DNA from: a virus
Direction: 5' to 3' (one strand)
Length of the DNA: 37,544 nt
Virus record (IMG/VR): IMGVR_UViG_3300042938_003015
Coordinates: 1 to 37,544 of that record
In this document: in pieces, positions 26,361 through 35,014 of the stretch
How the letters are laid out: each line of letters opens with the position of its first letter
How positions within the stretch are numbered: position 1 is the stretch's first letter
The notes under the pieces: model-generated
Database searches by the model: none
What the model was told of the DNA's origin: nothing
What the model saw: the letters and a program-made list of their open reading frames with translations, nothing else
Translations under genes and position numbers: made by a program

Positions 26361-28205
26361 ATGGCAGATGTACAATTAGGCATAAATCAGGGAGATCGTA
26401 TATATTATTATGATCTTAGTCAAGGAGGTGTATCCAGACAATGGACATTCCAGGGTGGTACGCCAGCTACTGGTGCTGCATATGGACCTGATATTATGTA
26501 CTATGGAGTTAACTACAGTGGATACGACACTGGTTTAGTCGTAACTGGGGCAGGTGGATTAACTGCGGAAGCTTACAAATCCGGTATAGTGGTTGTTTAT
26601 CCCGAGATATTTGATCCATCTATGCTGATAACTACAGGAATTCCAGTTGATGTTGTAAGTAGATCATCTCTGGGTAAAACCCTCACTTATGGGGTGACTG
26701 GAACTGTGAGTAGTGGAATAGATTTGTATAGCTGGACAATACCACAATTGGGGCCAAGTAATTCTCCAACTGTGGATTTTACTTATAATGATTGGTATTT
26801 ATTAACTGGTACATATTTAGGAAGCCCAAATTCATCCTATATTACAAATGTTACCGCTGGTGTTGTATCTGTAGTTGGTAACGAGACACTATTAACCAAA
26901 CAAATAGATTTTAGAAAAATCGGGGTTACAGAGAGTGTTAATTACTGGTCTCCTGGTACTTATGCAACCTCAGGTAAATATTATGATTGTTCAGTTATGC
27001 CACAGAGAACCTCCGCTTTAGGGCTCGGCGGAAACTCTCTTGTAATTAAGATAGATTTTAGCCAGTATTCCCCTAGATGGAATAATACAAGTTTTCATTC
27101 GACGCAGGAGGCAGTATATCTATTACCAAATAGTCCGGATCTATCCAAGACATATTCACCAATAAAAACAAATATTATTTTGAATGGCGATGTACTTGTT
27201 AATATTGGTGCAACGGGAGGATATTCTACTCAGCCCGGAGTTATGCTAGGAAATTATATAATACCTAATGATATAGCATCCAGATTTGCAAGCAAATTTT
27301 TTATAACTGACCAGTCTTTAGGCGGTGTGATAACTGCATTGGTGGATGGTAATAGAAAATGGAATAATAATGCCGTATCCGATTTTATGGAAAATAAGTA
27401 TTATCTTTCAGGTTCTAGTAAATTTATAGAATTAGGTGGATTCTACCAAACTGCACTAGATGGTGCTACTGTTAATTTACCCAATGTCAATCTTGCCTCT
27501 GGGATGGGATTTATGAATGAAAGTGGAAATTATACCTGGGACGGCGGATGGCCAAATGTGGATGGACCTCCATTCCCGAGTGAATGGTTTCATGGAGTTT
27601 CTATACCTTCCAGTCGTCTTTTGTATGATCTATATAATTATACAGTTAATATTGATGTCAGATTGAAACTTAGAGATTCTGCTGGATCCATCATAGATGA
27701 TTTTCAATTTATAATTTCTCCCGTCAACGGGGAAGGAAATACACCAGATTATTTAATGATAACTGCAAGTGAAACCAGCTACGGTAGCTCCAATGGTTTA
27801 GATTATTTAATCAATAGCGGAATAGCCTCCAGGGGAGGAGGATTATCTAACAATATAATATTTGAAAATAATCAGGATCTTTCTCCTTACAATGACACAC
27901 CCACTGGACTTTATAATGGATATGGGGCTTTTGGTGCTCTCAAAATGTCAATAATAGATCCCAGAACTAGCTCGTCATATTCAAATCGTTATATACATTC
28001 ACTAGAAATAACTTGGGGAACACAAATGTCCGAATTTTTATTTTATATGGTTGGTGATCAAGTAAATTTCCCATCTTTCCCATTTGCATCGGATGTTAAT
28101 GGACCTACAATATCATGGACTGGATTACCTAGTAAAATAACAGTACCAACATCGTCATATACCAATTACTTTAGAGGCTGGTACATAGGCGGTGGATTAT
28201 CATAA
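26361..28205 (+). CDS. Tail/adhesin protein with N-terminal PKD-like domain
   Basis: A 614-aa protein. Residues about 8-80 follow a PKD-like pattern: a strand ending in QWTFQGGTP, a gap, a YYGVNYSGYDTGLVVTG strand pair and a closing SGIVVVYP. PKD domains are common in extracellular and carbohydrate-binding proteins of Bacteroidota. The rest is beta-rich with many Gly, Tyr, Ser and Asn residues and no enzyme motif, as in long receptor-binding proteins. It starts after a promoter-like motif and is followed by the 1364-aa gene after 20 bases. Likely a virion-surface protein. Confidence 0.6.
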   Translation: MADVQLGINQGDRIYYYDLSQGGVSRQWTFQGGTPATGAAYGPDIMYYGVNYSGYDTGLVVTGAGGLTAEAYKSGIVVVYPEIFDPSMLITTGIPVDVVSRSSLGKTLTYGVTGTVSSGIDLYSWTIPQLGPSNSPTVDFTYNDWYLLTGTYLGSPNSSYITNVTAGVVSVVGNETLLTKQIDFRKIGVTESVNYWSPGTYATSGKYYDCSVMPQRTSALGLGGNSLVIKIDFSQYSPRWNNTSFHSTQEAVYLLPNSPDLSKTYSPIKTNIILNGDVLVNIGATGGYSTQPGVMLGNYIIPNDIASRFASKFFITDQSLGGVITALVDGNRKWNNNAVSDFMENKYYLSGSSKFIELGGFYQTALDGATVNLPNVNLASGMGFMNESGNYTWDGGWPNVDGPPFPSEWFHGVSIPSSRLLYDLYNYTVNIDVRLKLRDSAGSIIDDFQFIISPVNGEGNTPDYLMITASETSYGSSNGLDYLINSGIASRGGGLSNNIIFENNQDLSPYNDTPTGLYNGYGAFGALKMSIIDPRTSSSYSNRYIHSLEITWGTQMSEFLFYMVGDQVNFPSFPFASDVNGPTISWTGLPSKITVPTSSYTNYFRGWYIGGGLS

Positions 28206-28225
28206 AATTAATAAAAAATAAATAA

Positions 28226-31200
28226 ATGGCAAGTTACGGCTTAATAATGAATCAAATAGCTTTGGATAGCGAATTCTATGTTTGGGGGAGCGGGCAGGAT
28301 ATTAGAAAATATAACGGAACAAGCTGGGAATATTACGACCATACTAATTCTGCTGTCCCTAGCGGATCCCCATATTTTTTAGATACTAGAAGTATAGATA
28401 TAGATAATGAGGATGTTTTGTGGGCTGGCGTTGCACAAGGACCAACCTCTGGATTGAATGAATTTGCTGTTTTTTCCATGGATATAAAGGATGTGTCGGT
28501 TGGTAATAAATGGAAATTTTCGGACCTTGGTGTTTTTGATCAACCACAGGAAATATCTCTTGTTTATGCTTGCCCCTTCGGTGATGACGTACTTGTATTT
28601 TCAACACCATTGAATGGCATTGGTGGAACAGGAGCTTCTGGATACACTGAAGTTAGTGGTGTTACTGGTGGTAGACTTTTTTATTATCTTAAGACGATTG
28701 ATAAATGGCGGGAAACTGTACCTGGATATAAATGGCCACATATTTATGATATAAAAGCTAAGGGATATGACGGAAATGATTATTTTTATTATGTTGCGAC
28801 ATCCGAAGGGTTATATATAATGCCGGAGGGATCACAAGAGATCCAATACCTTAATGGCACAGGTGAAATAATAGAACAGGTTGAGGTTTATAATACGAAA
28901 ACATCTGGTATATTATCAGATAATATTCATTCTTTGGATCTTGACGAGGATGGAAATTTATGGATAGGTACAGATCTGGGTATTTCCTTTTTTGACGGGA
29001 AAAAATTCTGGAATTACTCATTCGAAGATTATCTTGGTTATAATGCACCTGCTACTAAAATAATTTCTAGACCAAATGGACATGTATACTTTACATTAGG
29101 TGATGGAGAATTGCAGCAGGGAACAGGATTCTGGCACTTTAATGGGTCTACTTTTGACCAGTTCGATACAAGCAACAATTCGATAAAGATGACCAATAAT
29201 AATGTTCTGGATCTAAAACTCATAAAGCATAATACAAAGCAGGGGGATACCACGTTATATGAGAATTCTTTATGGGTTCTTTGTTATAATGATCTAGCTT
29301 ATTTCAATTACGATCAGCCACATATTTATGGTTCATCCAAATATGCAGGTGCAACTGGATGGAACTTTACATACTTTAATGATTACGAATTGCCTATTGC
29401 TATTTCCTTACCAAAAGTTAATAAATATACATGGACGTATCCAGAATGGATGGTATATCAGGATGAATATCTGGTTAATAGATTTCCAGGTCTCGATGAA
29501 AGAAATCTTTTTCTAACAACGAGACTTAGCGATATAGCTGATGGTAAAGCAGGTAAACAGGCATATTGGAATAATTGGCCAATTGAATCTTTTGAGGAAA
29601 CACAAATCGGGAACTCGATAAATTCGCCATATTTCCAGGATCAAATAACTCTACTCCAATTATCACCGCCAGGTTCGGGAGGAATATATGTGGGCGATAT
29701 CACTATTACCTGCTCCACAACAATAAAAACGAGAAATGGTACAAAGTATTACATCGGGGGTTACCTGACTGGTAATGTTTTAGCTACCTTTGGTTACAGA
29801 AATAGATATCAAGGAGAACCTGCGACACTAAGAAATCTTAACCCAACTCTAGGTGGAGTTTGTAATAGCTTATCTTATCCATCATATTCACAGGATTATG
29901 GGACTATGGGTTTTGTTGTTTGCTACAATGAATATGGCGAGGTCGAAGCGATAGCGCCTTTCAGGGGATATAAAACATATGTCCAAGATATAGCCCCTTC
30001 TGAGGATGGTAACTTTGTGGCTGTCTCTGGATATTTTTCCAGATTTATTGAGGATGGTCCATATATCTGGGATTCATTGGAGGGAGAAAATGCATTGAGA
30101 GGCGGACCAACAGGAGCTCCTGCTGGTTTAACTAATATTAATTATTACAATGAGCATAGCACAGAGTATCCCTGGATAGGAGGTGGAAACTCAATCGCAG
30201 GAAGCGGGGATTGGCTATATGCAACAGCCGATCCGCCAACTTTTGGTGGTTTTGGGATCGGTTTTGAGAATAATCAGGTTTTGGAAGAGATTATATGGTT
30301 TTCTTTTAACTATAATGATACTGTTCCTGACAACCAAACAGGTTTATTGCGATCGCTAGTAACCGGTAATTCTATAACTATTACCGGTGTCTCGTCGTAT
30401 CTGATTGAATCAATTCAATCTGTTCCTGGCTATACTGGATTAAAGTATAATGTAAAATATGCTAGCGGAGCAAAGGGTTCATTACCCCAATCTATTGGTG
30501 ATACGTTCACCTTTACGTTTTATGATTATGCGTCAGATGTGTTTCCTCTAGTTAGATTATTGAGAAGTAGAACAAGTTCCTGGAATACAAATTCGTGGAT
30601 AAATGATAGTCCATTCGTTGCTAAAATAGGAAGGGATCTTGGTGGTGTAACATCATTTAGTGGTCTTGGTTCCAATTCCGATTACCATAGTGACGTTAGA
30701 AAATCATATAGAGGTTTAGGGTTTAGACATTTTCCTGCAATATACGCATCTATAGGAACCGATATTAAGGAGAGCAAGGTTGATGTCACTAAATATTCGA
30801 TAGATCTTTCCCTTAAATCGCAAGTCGACCTTCGATTAAACGGGAGAAATCCTGGTGATATGTCGACATTAAAGAATTTATGGAATAGATCCAATGATGG
30901 TTACTACACATCTGACAAAATACTTGGTACGACGTATCCAATTTCCCAATCAACCGCATGGTGGGGCGATTCTGTATTATCGTATGTTAGATTGCTATCT
31001 GATGATCTTTCTCTTGCGGCAACAATTACCTCAGCAACATATCAGACTTTTCCGCAGGGAACAAAAATAAGGGCAACAAGGTTTCTTAGTAGCACAAAAT
31101 CTATGCAAAATGATACTAGCACCATCATAACTGGTGTTTCCAGTACGTCATTCAGTATGGCTGGTATTGATTTTATAAATATCTATGGAGGAAGTTACTA

Positions 31201-32320
31201 TGAGCAATTCTATTTGCTTGTTGATAGAAATGGAATTGGTTTAACCGGTGGCTACCTTGAAGGTTCAGCTGGGACTATACAATTGCCGAAGGCAACCAAC
31301 GATCAATCAGTTTATTATATAACAACAGAATTTTCAGCATCGGGTAGCTATTTTGGAAATGATTTCATAGCAGATTCCAATACTGGTACATATTTTCTTA
31401 CTGCTACTATAACCGAACAAGGAACACCTAAATCATTTTATAAAACATTTGTTGATCAGCCATCAGCTTCGCTATATCTGCTTGACGTTGGGCTTTCCGG
31501 TTCAGATCAATACTATATAGCATATAGAAATAGCGCAAGTGTGGCTTTGCCACTTTATAACGTAGTTAAAACAGATATGAACGGGACTATTTTATCTAAT
31601 ATTAATTTTGGAAATGCTGCTATAAACTCATTCGCAACAACTTCCGATGCGGATGGTAGCATCTTTATGTCCGGTTATTATACTAATTATACTGGTATTA
31701 CTGGAGATTCATACATATATTTGCCCCCTAATAGCGGATTTAGTTTATTATCCAAAAGATATAAACCCGAACTTGGACTTAATATGGGACAAATAATATC
31801 TAGACCTGGATCCGGAGCTTGGACATGGTGTGATGTACATTCGGCAGATAGCGGAATGAAAATACCACTTATGACTACTGTAGTTTTCAATAATTATGCA
31901 TCGAATCTATATGGCAAGAAAAATAACAAATGGATACTTGGTAACTCCATAACGGGGGAGGAAATTTTAAACGTAAAGAACACACCTTATTTCATTTATA
32001 CCTTTACAACCTCTGGTAACTATACTATTTATAATAGTGTTGAGGACGCAGCTGGTAATGTGTATATAAAGACCAATCCTGGGTACATTGAAGTTATAGA
32101 CCATAAACAAAAAAATCCGGACGATAAACGACCGGATTCTGTGGATTCTTTTGATTATGGAGAACCTGATGTTTTTCCTGGCAGGGATTATCAAGCCGCT
32201 AAATTAGCTAAGGATCTTGCTGAGGAAGAGTCATCAATACTTAGTGATAATATCATCCCGTTTGGTGTAGGATTCACAGTTTATAATAATCCTGATGCAA
32301 CATTTAGGAAGGATGTGTAA
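28226..32320 (+). CDS. Giant virion protein with Reg_prop-type beta-propeller repeats
   Basis: A 1364-aa protein. In the N-terminal third (about residues 40-380), propeller-like repeats occur, the clearest being DNIHSLDLDEDGNLWIGT at about 232-249 followed by FFDGKKFWNYS. That is the Reg_prop pattern known from Bacteroidota hybrid two-component sensors, where it forms periplasmic sugar-sensing propellers; here there are no membrane or kinase parts. Later stretches (for example around 590-610 and 1080-1160) again show short DxDG-type strands. The C-terminus is acidic and helical. The start follows an A-rich leader with no space for another promoter, so it is co-transcribed with the PKD-like gene. 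Likely receptor-binding. Confidence 0.6.
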   Translation: MASYGLIMNQIALDSEFYVWGSGQDIRKYNGTSWEYYDHTNSAVPSGSPYFLDTRSIDIDNEDVLWAGVAQGPTSGLNEFAVFSMDIKDVSVGNKWKFSDLGVFDQPQEISLVYACPFGDDVLVFSTPLNGIGGTGASGYTEVSGVTGGRLFYYLKTIDKWRETVPGYKWPHIYDIKAKGYDGNDYFYYVATSEGLYIMPEGSQEIQYLNGTGEIIEQVEVYNTKTSGILSDNIHSLDLDEDGNLWIGTDLGISFFDGKKFWNYSFEDYLGYNAPATKIISRPNGHVYFTLGDGELQQGTGFWHFNGSTFDQFDTSNNSIKMTNNNVLDLKLIKHNTKQGDTTLYENSLWVLCYNDLAYFNYDQPHIYGSSKYAGATGWNFTYFNDYELPIAISLPKVNKYTWTYPEWMVYQDEYLVNRFPGLDERNLFLTTRLSDIADGKAGKQAYWNNWPIESFEETQIGNSINSPYFQDQITLLQLSPPGSGGIYVGDITITCSTTIKTRNGTKYYIGGYLTGNVLATFGYRNRYQGEPATLRNLNPTLGGVCNSLSYPSYSQDYGTMGFVVCYNEYGEVEAIAPFRGYKTYVQDIAPSEDGNFVAVSGYFSRFIEDGPYIWDSLEGENALRGGPTGAPAGLTNINYYNEHSTEYPWIGGGNSIAGSGDWLYATADPPTFGGFGIGFENNQVLEEIIWFSFNYNDTVPDNQTGLLRSLVTGNSITITGVSSYLIESIQSVPGYTGLKYNVKYASGAKGSLPQSIGDTFTFTFYDYASDVFPLVRLLRSRTSSWNTNSWINDSPFVAKIGRDLGGVTSFSGLGSNSDYHSDVRKSYRGLGFRHFPAIYASIGTDIKESKVDVTKYSIDLSLKSQVDLRLNGRNPGDMSTLKNLWNRSNDGYYTSDKILGTTYPISQSTAWWGDSVLSYVRLLSDDLSLAATITSATYQTFPQGTKIRATRFLSSTKSMQNDTSTIITGVSSTSFSMAGIDFINIYGGSYYEQFYLLVDRNGIGLTGGYLEGSAGTIQLPKATNDQSVYYITTEFSASGSYFGNDFIADSNTGTYFLTATITEQGTPKSFYKTFVDQPSASLYLLDVGLSGSDQYYIAYRNSASVALPLYNVVKTDMNGTILSNINFGNAAINSFATTSDADGSIFMSGYYTNYTGITGDSYIYLPPNSGFSLLSKRYKPELGLNMGQIISRPGSGAWTWCDVHSADSGMKIPLMTTVVFNNYASNLYGKKNNKWILGNSITGEEILNVKNTPYFIYTFTTSGNYTIYNSVEDAAGNVYIKTNPGYIEVIDHKQKNPDDKRPDSVDSFDYGEPDVFPGRDYQAAKLAKDLAEEESSILSDNIIPFGVGFTVYNNPDATFRKDV
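32104..32138 (-). terminator. Intrinsic terminator for phoH embedded in the opposite gene
   Basis: On the minus strand AATCCGG (32138-32132) and CCGGATT (32120-32114) form a 7-bp stem with four G-C pairs and an 11-nt loop, followed at once by a T-rich run (TTTTTGTTT). It lies about 200 bases past the phoH stop and inside the 3' end of the 1364-aa plus-strand gene. Confidence 0.65.
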
Positions 32321-32336
32321 ATATGTATAGTTCCTA

Positions 32337-33110
32337 CTAATCTAAATTATTTTCCTCCTTATATTTTTCATAATTATCGGTAAGTTCAACAAGAATTGGG
32401 TTTCTAACTATATCATCCCTTGTAAAAGTAAATGAATCGCATTGACCCACTCCATTCGCTATTTTTTCGTAAAAAGTTAGTAGATCTTTTTTTCTTGTTT
32501 TCAAGTCCCATTGTGTAACATCCCCACATATGATTATTCTTGAATTGTGACCCATTCTGGTTACAACCAACATTATTTGCCTAAGATCCGCATTTTGTGC
32601 TTCGTCCAATATAAGTATCGTGTCATCAAAAGTTCGGCTCCTCATGAATGCTAAAGGTTGCATATCGATGGTTTTTGTATCAGTCATCAGCTTTATTTTT
32701 TCCTTAGCTTTAAGTATTTTTTCCATATTAGAAATATATCCCTCCATATAGGGAGCTATTTTTTCATCAACAGATCCCGGAAGAAACCCTAAGTTTTCAC
32801 CGGCTTCAACTGCTGGTCTTGCTAGAATTATTTTGGAATGCTCCCCTTTTCTTATAAGATCCAGTGCTGCATAGCATGCAACAAAGGTTTTCGCTGTACC
32901 TGCGGGACCTGTACAAACTGTTAGAAAATTATTTTCAATCGTTTTGAAGAATTTTAACTGGGAATCAGTAAATTTGATGTAATTAAAATCTTCTTTTTGA
33001 AGAATTGGACCTTTCGGTGTGCTGTCAGTTTTAGTTATTCCTGTTGATTTAATTTGATTTTTTTCAACGTTAACCGGGATTGGTTCATTTTTTGTTTTTT
33101 TTCTTGGCAT
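32337..33110 (-). CDS. phoH: PhoH-like P-loop ATPase
   Basis: A 257-aa protein of typical phage PhoH length. Walker A is GPAGTAKT at 68-75, the family signature ARPAVEAGENLGFLPG lies at 96-111, Walker B is ILILDEAQ at 164-171, and GDVTQ is at 195-199 with an Arg at 235 that could act as the arginine finger. The N-terminal 40 residues are a Lys/Pro-rich disordered tail. PhoH is an ATPase linked to RNA metabolism; its role in phages is not settled. The gene converges with the 1364-aa gene (stop-to-stop gap 16 bases) and diverges from the gene at 33227. It ends in TAG. Confidence 0.95.
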   Translation of the reverse strand: MPRKKTKNEPIPVNVEKNQIKSTGITKTDSTPKGPILQKEDFNYIKFTDSQLKFFKTIENNFLTVCTGPAGTAKTFVACYAALDLIRKGEHSKIILARPAVEAGENLGFLPGSVDEKIAPYMEGYISNMEKILKAKEKIKLMTDTKTIDMQPLAFMRSRTFDDTILILDEAQNADLRQIMLVVTRMGHNSRIIICGDVTQWDLKTRKKDLLTFYEKIANGVGQCDSFTFTRDDIVRNPILVELTDNYEKYKEENNLD

Positions 33111-33152
33111 TTGAAAATTTGTTTTGTTTTATTTATTTAATAAGAACATTTT

Positions 33153-33183
33153 AAATCAACATTAAGGTTTGTAGTGTTGATTT
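33153..33183. promoter_or_regulatory. 9-bp inverted repeat in the divergent phoH/33227 spacer
   Basis: AAATCAACA (33153-33161) and TGTTGATTT (33175-33183) are perfect inverted repeats separated by 13 bases, midway between the phoH start (33110) and the start at 33227. The arrangement fits an operator or a leader hairpin for one of the two genes. No binding protein can be named. Confidence 0.4.
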
Positions 33184-33190
33184 GAACATA

Positions 33191-33198
33191 GATATATA
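33191..33198 (+). promoter_or_regulatory. GATATATA motif upstream of the Gly/Ser-rich virion gene
   Basis: GATATATATTTAACTTAAAA begins 36 bases before the ATG at 33227, immediately downstream of the inverted repeat 33153-33183. An AT-rich leader follows. Confidence 0.5.
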
Positions 33199-33226
33199 TT
33201 TAACTTAAAAAACAAATAAAAGAAAA

Positions 33227-34132
33227 ATGGCAACAGTAAACATTAATGAAATCTTAGGATCCGACTCCATTTCTGGATCTAGAGTAACTATAAATTCTAA
33301 CTTTCTCGTACTCCAAAATTGGATTAATGGTTATGTTAGCGTTTTCGGTATAGATACAACAAACGGTATATTGGATCTTTCCGGTGCTTCGACAGGTAAA
33401 GTTCAGGCAAAGATAGGTAGATTCGATTCCTTATCACTTCCATCGAGTGGTACTTCAGCAGCATCAATCAGCTCCGCTGGAGCAGCTTTATTTTCCAGTG
33501 TACAGACAACAACATTTATTTCCTCCGGAGCTTTATATGCAAATGGATCTGTAGCATTCGGGACAAGTTCAAGTTTTACCGTTGGTGGAACAGCATCCTT
33601 TAATTCCCAGCTGGTAGCAAATTCTGCTATTTTATTAGGACCACAAGGAAGAATAACTGGGCAGAACACAACATTTGTTAATGGTGCTACTGTTGGACAA
33701 GCATTTGCTGCTAATAATGTAGGGGGAGGTGGGGTAGCTACATCATTAAACTCCCCATATTCGATAACAGGTTTAGAAGATGTTATCTATGCAAATTGTG
33801 GTTCCACCGGATTTTATATGAAAGTTTGTGACGGCACTTCGCCAGTCGGTGGTACCGCTCCTAGTATAGCAGCAGGTACGAGAATAACTATAATTAATAC
33901 TTCAGCTTCAGCTGGATATATCGTAACTGGAGTTACAGGATCTCCTACATATTACACTGGATTTAATACTGCAGCGTTATATGGTGGATTCAATTCACCA
34001 GGTATAACTGCTTCAGCTGGTAAAGCTTATAGATCTTCAGTAACTCTTCAATGGGAACCAAGAGTTGGTAAGGGTCAAGCAACACAAAATGGATCTTGGG
34101 TAGTTCTAAGCCATAGTAATATGACATTATAA
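33227..34132 (+). CDS. Gly/Ser/Ala-rich virion protein, fibre-like
   Basis: A 301-aa protein. The N-terminus has a short helical part (INEILGSDSI) then long Ser/Gly/Ala/Thr-rich beta repeats (about 45-170), such as SSGTSAASISSAGAALFSS, as in trimeric beta-solenoid fibres. The C-terminal part (170-301) is a compact beta domain with two Cys residues and a Trp-rich end. It follows a candidate promoter and precedes an inserted homing endonuclease gene. Likely a fibre or head-decoration-type protein; no exact family assigned. Confidence 0.55.
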   Translation: MATVNINEILGSDSISGSRVTINSNFLVLQNWINGYVSVFGIDTTNGILDLSGASTGKVQAKIGRFDSLSLPSSGTSAASISSAGAALFSSVQTTTFISSGALYANGSVAFGTSSSFTVGGTASFNSQLVANSAILLGPQGRITGQNTTFVNGATVGQAFAANNVGGGGVATSLNSPYSITGLEDVIYANCGSTGFYMKVCDGTSPVGGTAPSIAAGTRITIINTSASAGYIVTGVTGSPTYYTGFNTAALYGGFNSPGITASAGKAYRSSVTLQWEPRVGKGQATQNGSWVVLSHSNMTL

Positions 34133-34142
34133 AATAAAATAT

Positions 34143-35009
34143 ATGCAAGTAATTTATAAAATAAAAAATATTTTGGATTCTAAATTTTATATAGGTAGTT
34201 CCATTGATTTCGATAGGAGAAGAGAAAGACATATATATGAACTCAGAAAGGGTATACACGCAAATAAACATTTATTGAATGCGTGGAAAAAATTTGGTGA
34301 GCCCTCGTTTATATTTGAAATAGTGGAGATAGTAAACGATTCAAAAATTTTATTGGAAAGAGAACAGTATTATATCGATACTACGGAAGCTTGCGATTGT
34401 AAAATTGGTTATAATATTTCGAAAACTGCTGGCAGCTGGTTGGGCAATAGACATACGGAGGAAACTAAAAATAAAATAAGTAAAAAAATATCTGGTACTA
34501 TACATAGCGACGAATCAAAAAAACTGATGTCAAAAAATAGTCCTAGACTTTCCGGCGATAAGCATCCTATGTATGGTATTAAACATTCCGATGAATCTGT
34601 GAATAAAATGAAAAATTCTAGTAAAAGAATTTCTGGGTATAATCATCCAATGTTTGGAAAAAAATTAACTGATGATCAGATTTGTGTGTTATCTGAAAAA
34701 TCTTCCGGTGAAAATAATCCCATGTATGGCATTAATGTATATAATACATGGATAGAAAAATATGGCTATGATATTGCAAAAGAAATGTGGAACGATTGTA
34801 ATAAAAGAAGATCTCTAAATTGTTTAAATAAAGGAACAAAGGGTGTAATCCAAATGACTATTTTAGGTAAGTATATTTGTGAATTTATATCATTAACAGA
34901 GGCATTTACTAATACAGGAATAAATGTTAGTTCAATATCGCAGGTATGTAAAGGTAATAAAAATACCGCAGGCGGATATAAATGGGAATATAAAAATAAA
35001 ATAAATTAA
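34143..35009 (+). CDS. Free-standing GIY-YIG homing endonuclease
   Basis: A 288-aa protein. The N-terminal nuclease has VIYKIKN (3-9; VIY in place of GIY) and FYIGSS (15-20), Arg residues at 25-29 as catalytic candidates and LEREQYYID (71-79) with the metal-binding Glu. The middle holds NUMOD3-like DNA-binding motifs with GNRHTEETKNKIS at 101-113, GDKHPMYGIKHSDESV at 138-153, and GYNHPMFGKKLT at 165-176. The C-terminus (234-284) looks like an IENR1/NUMOD1 helix-turn-helix unit. It lies 10 bases after one virion gene and 5 bases before another, as for a mobile gene dropped between two genes; no flanking-intron signature is visible. Confidence 0.92.
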   Translation: MQVIYKIKNILDSKFYIGSSIDFDRRRERHIYELRKGIHANKHLLNAWKKFGEPSFIFEIVEIVNDSKILLEREQYYIDTTEACDCKIGYNISKTAGSWLGNRHTEETKNKISKKISGTIHSDESKKLMSKNSPRLSGDKHPMYGIKHSDESVNKMKNSSKRISGYNHPMFGKKLTDDQICVLSEKSSGENNPMYGINVYNTWIEKYGYDIAKEMWNDCNKRRSLNCLNKGTKGVIQMTILGKYICEFISLTEAFTNTGINVSSISQVCKGNKNTAGGYKWEYKNKIN

Positions 35010-35014
35010 ATAAT

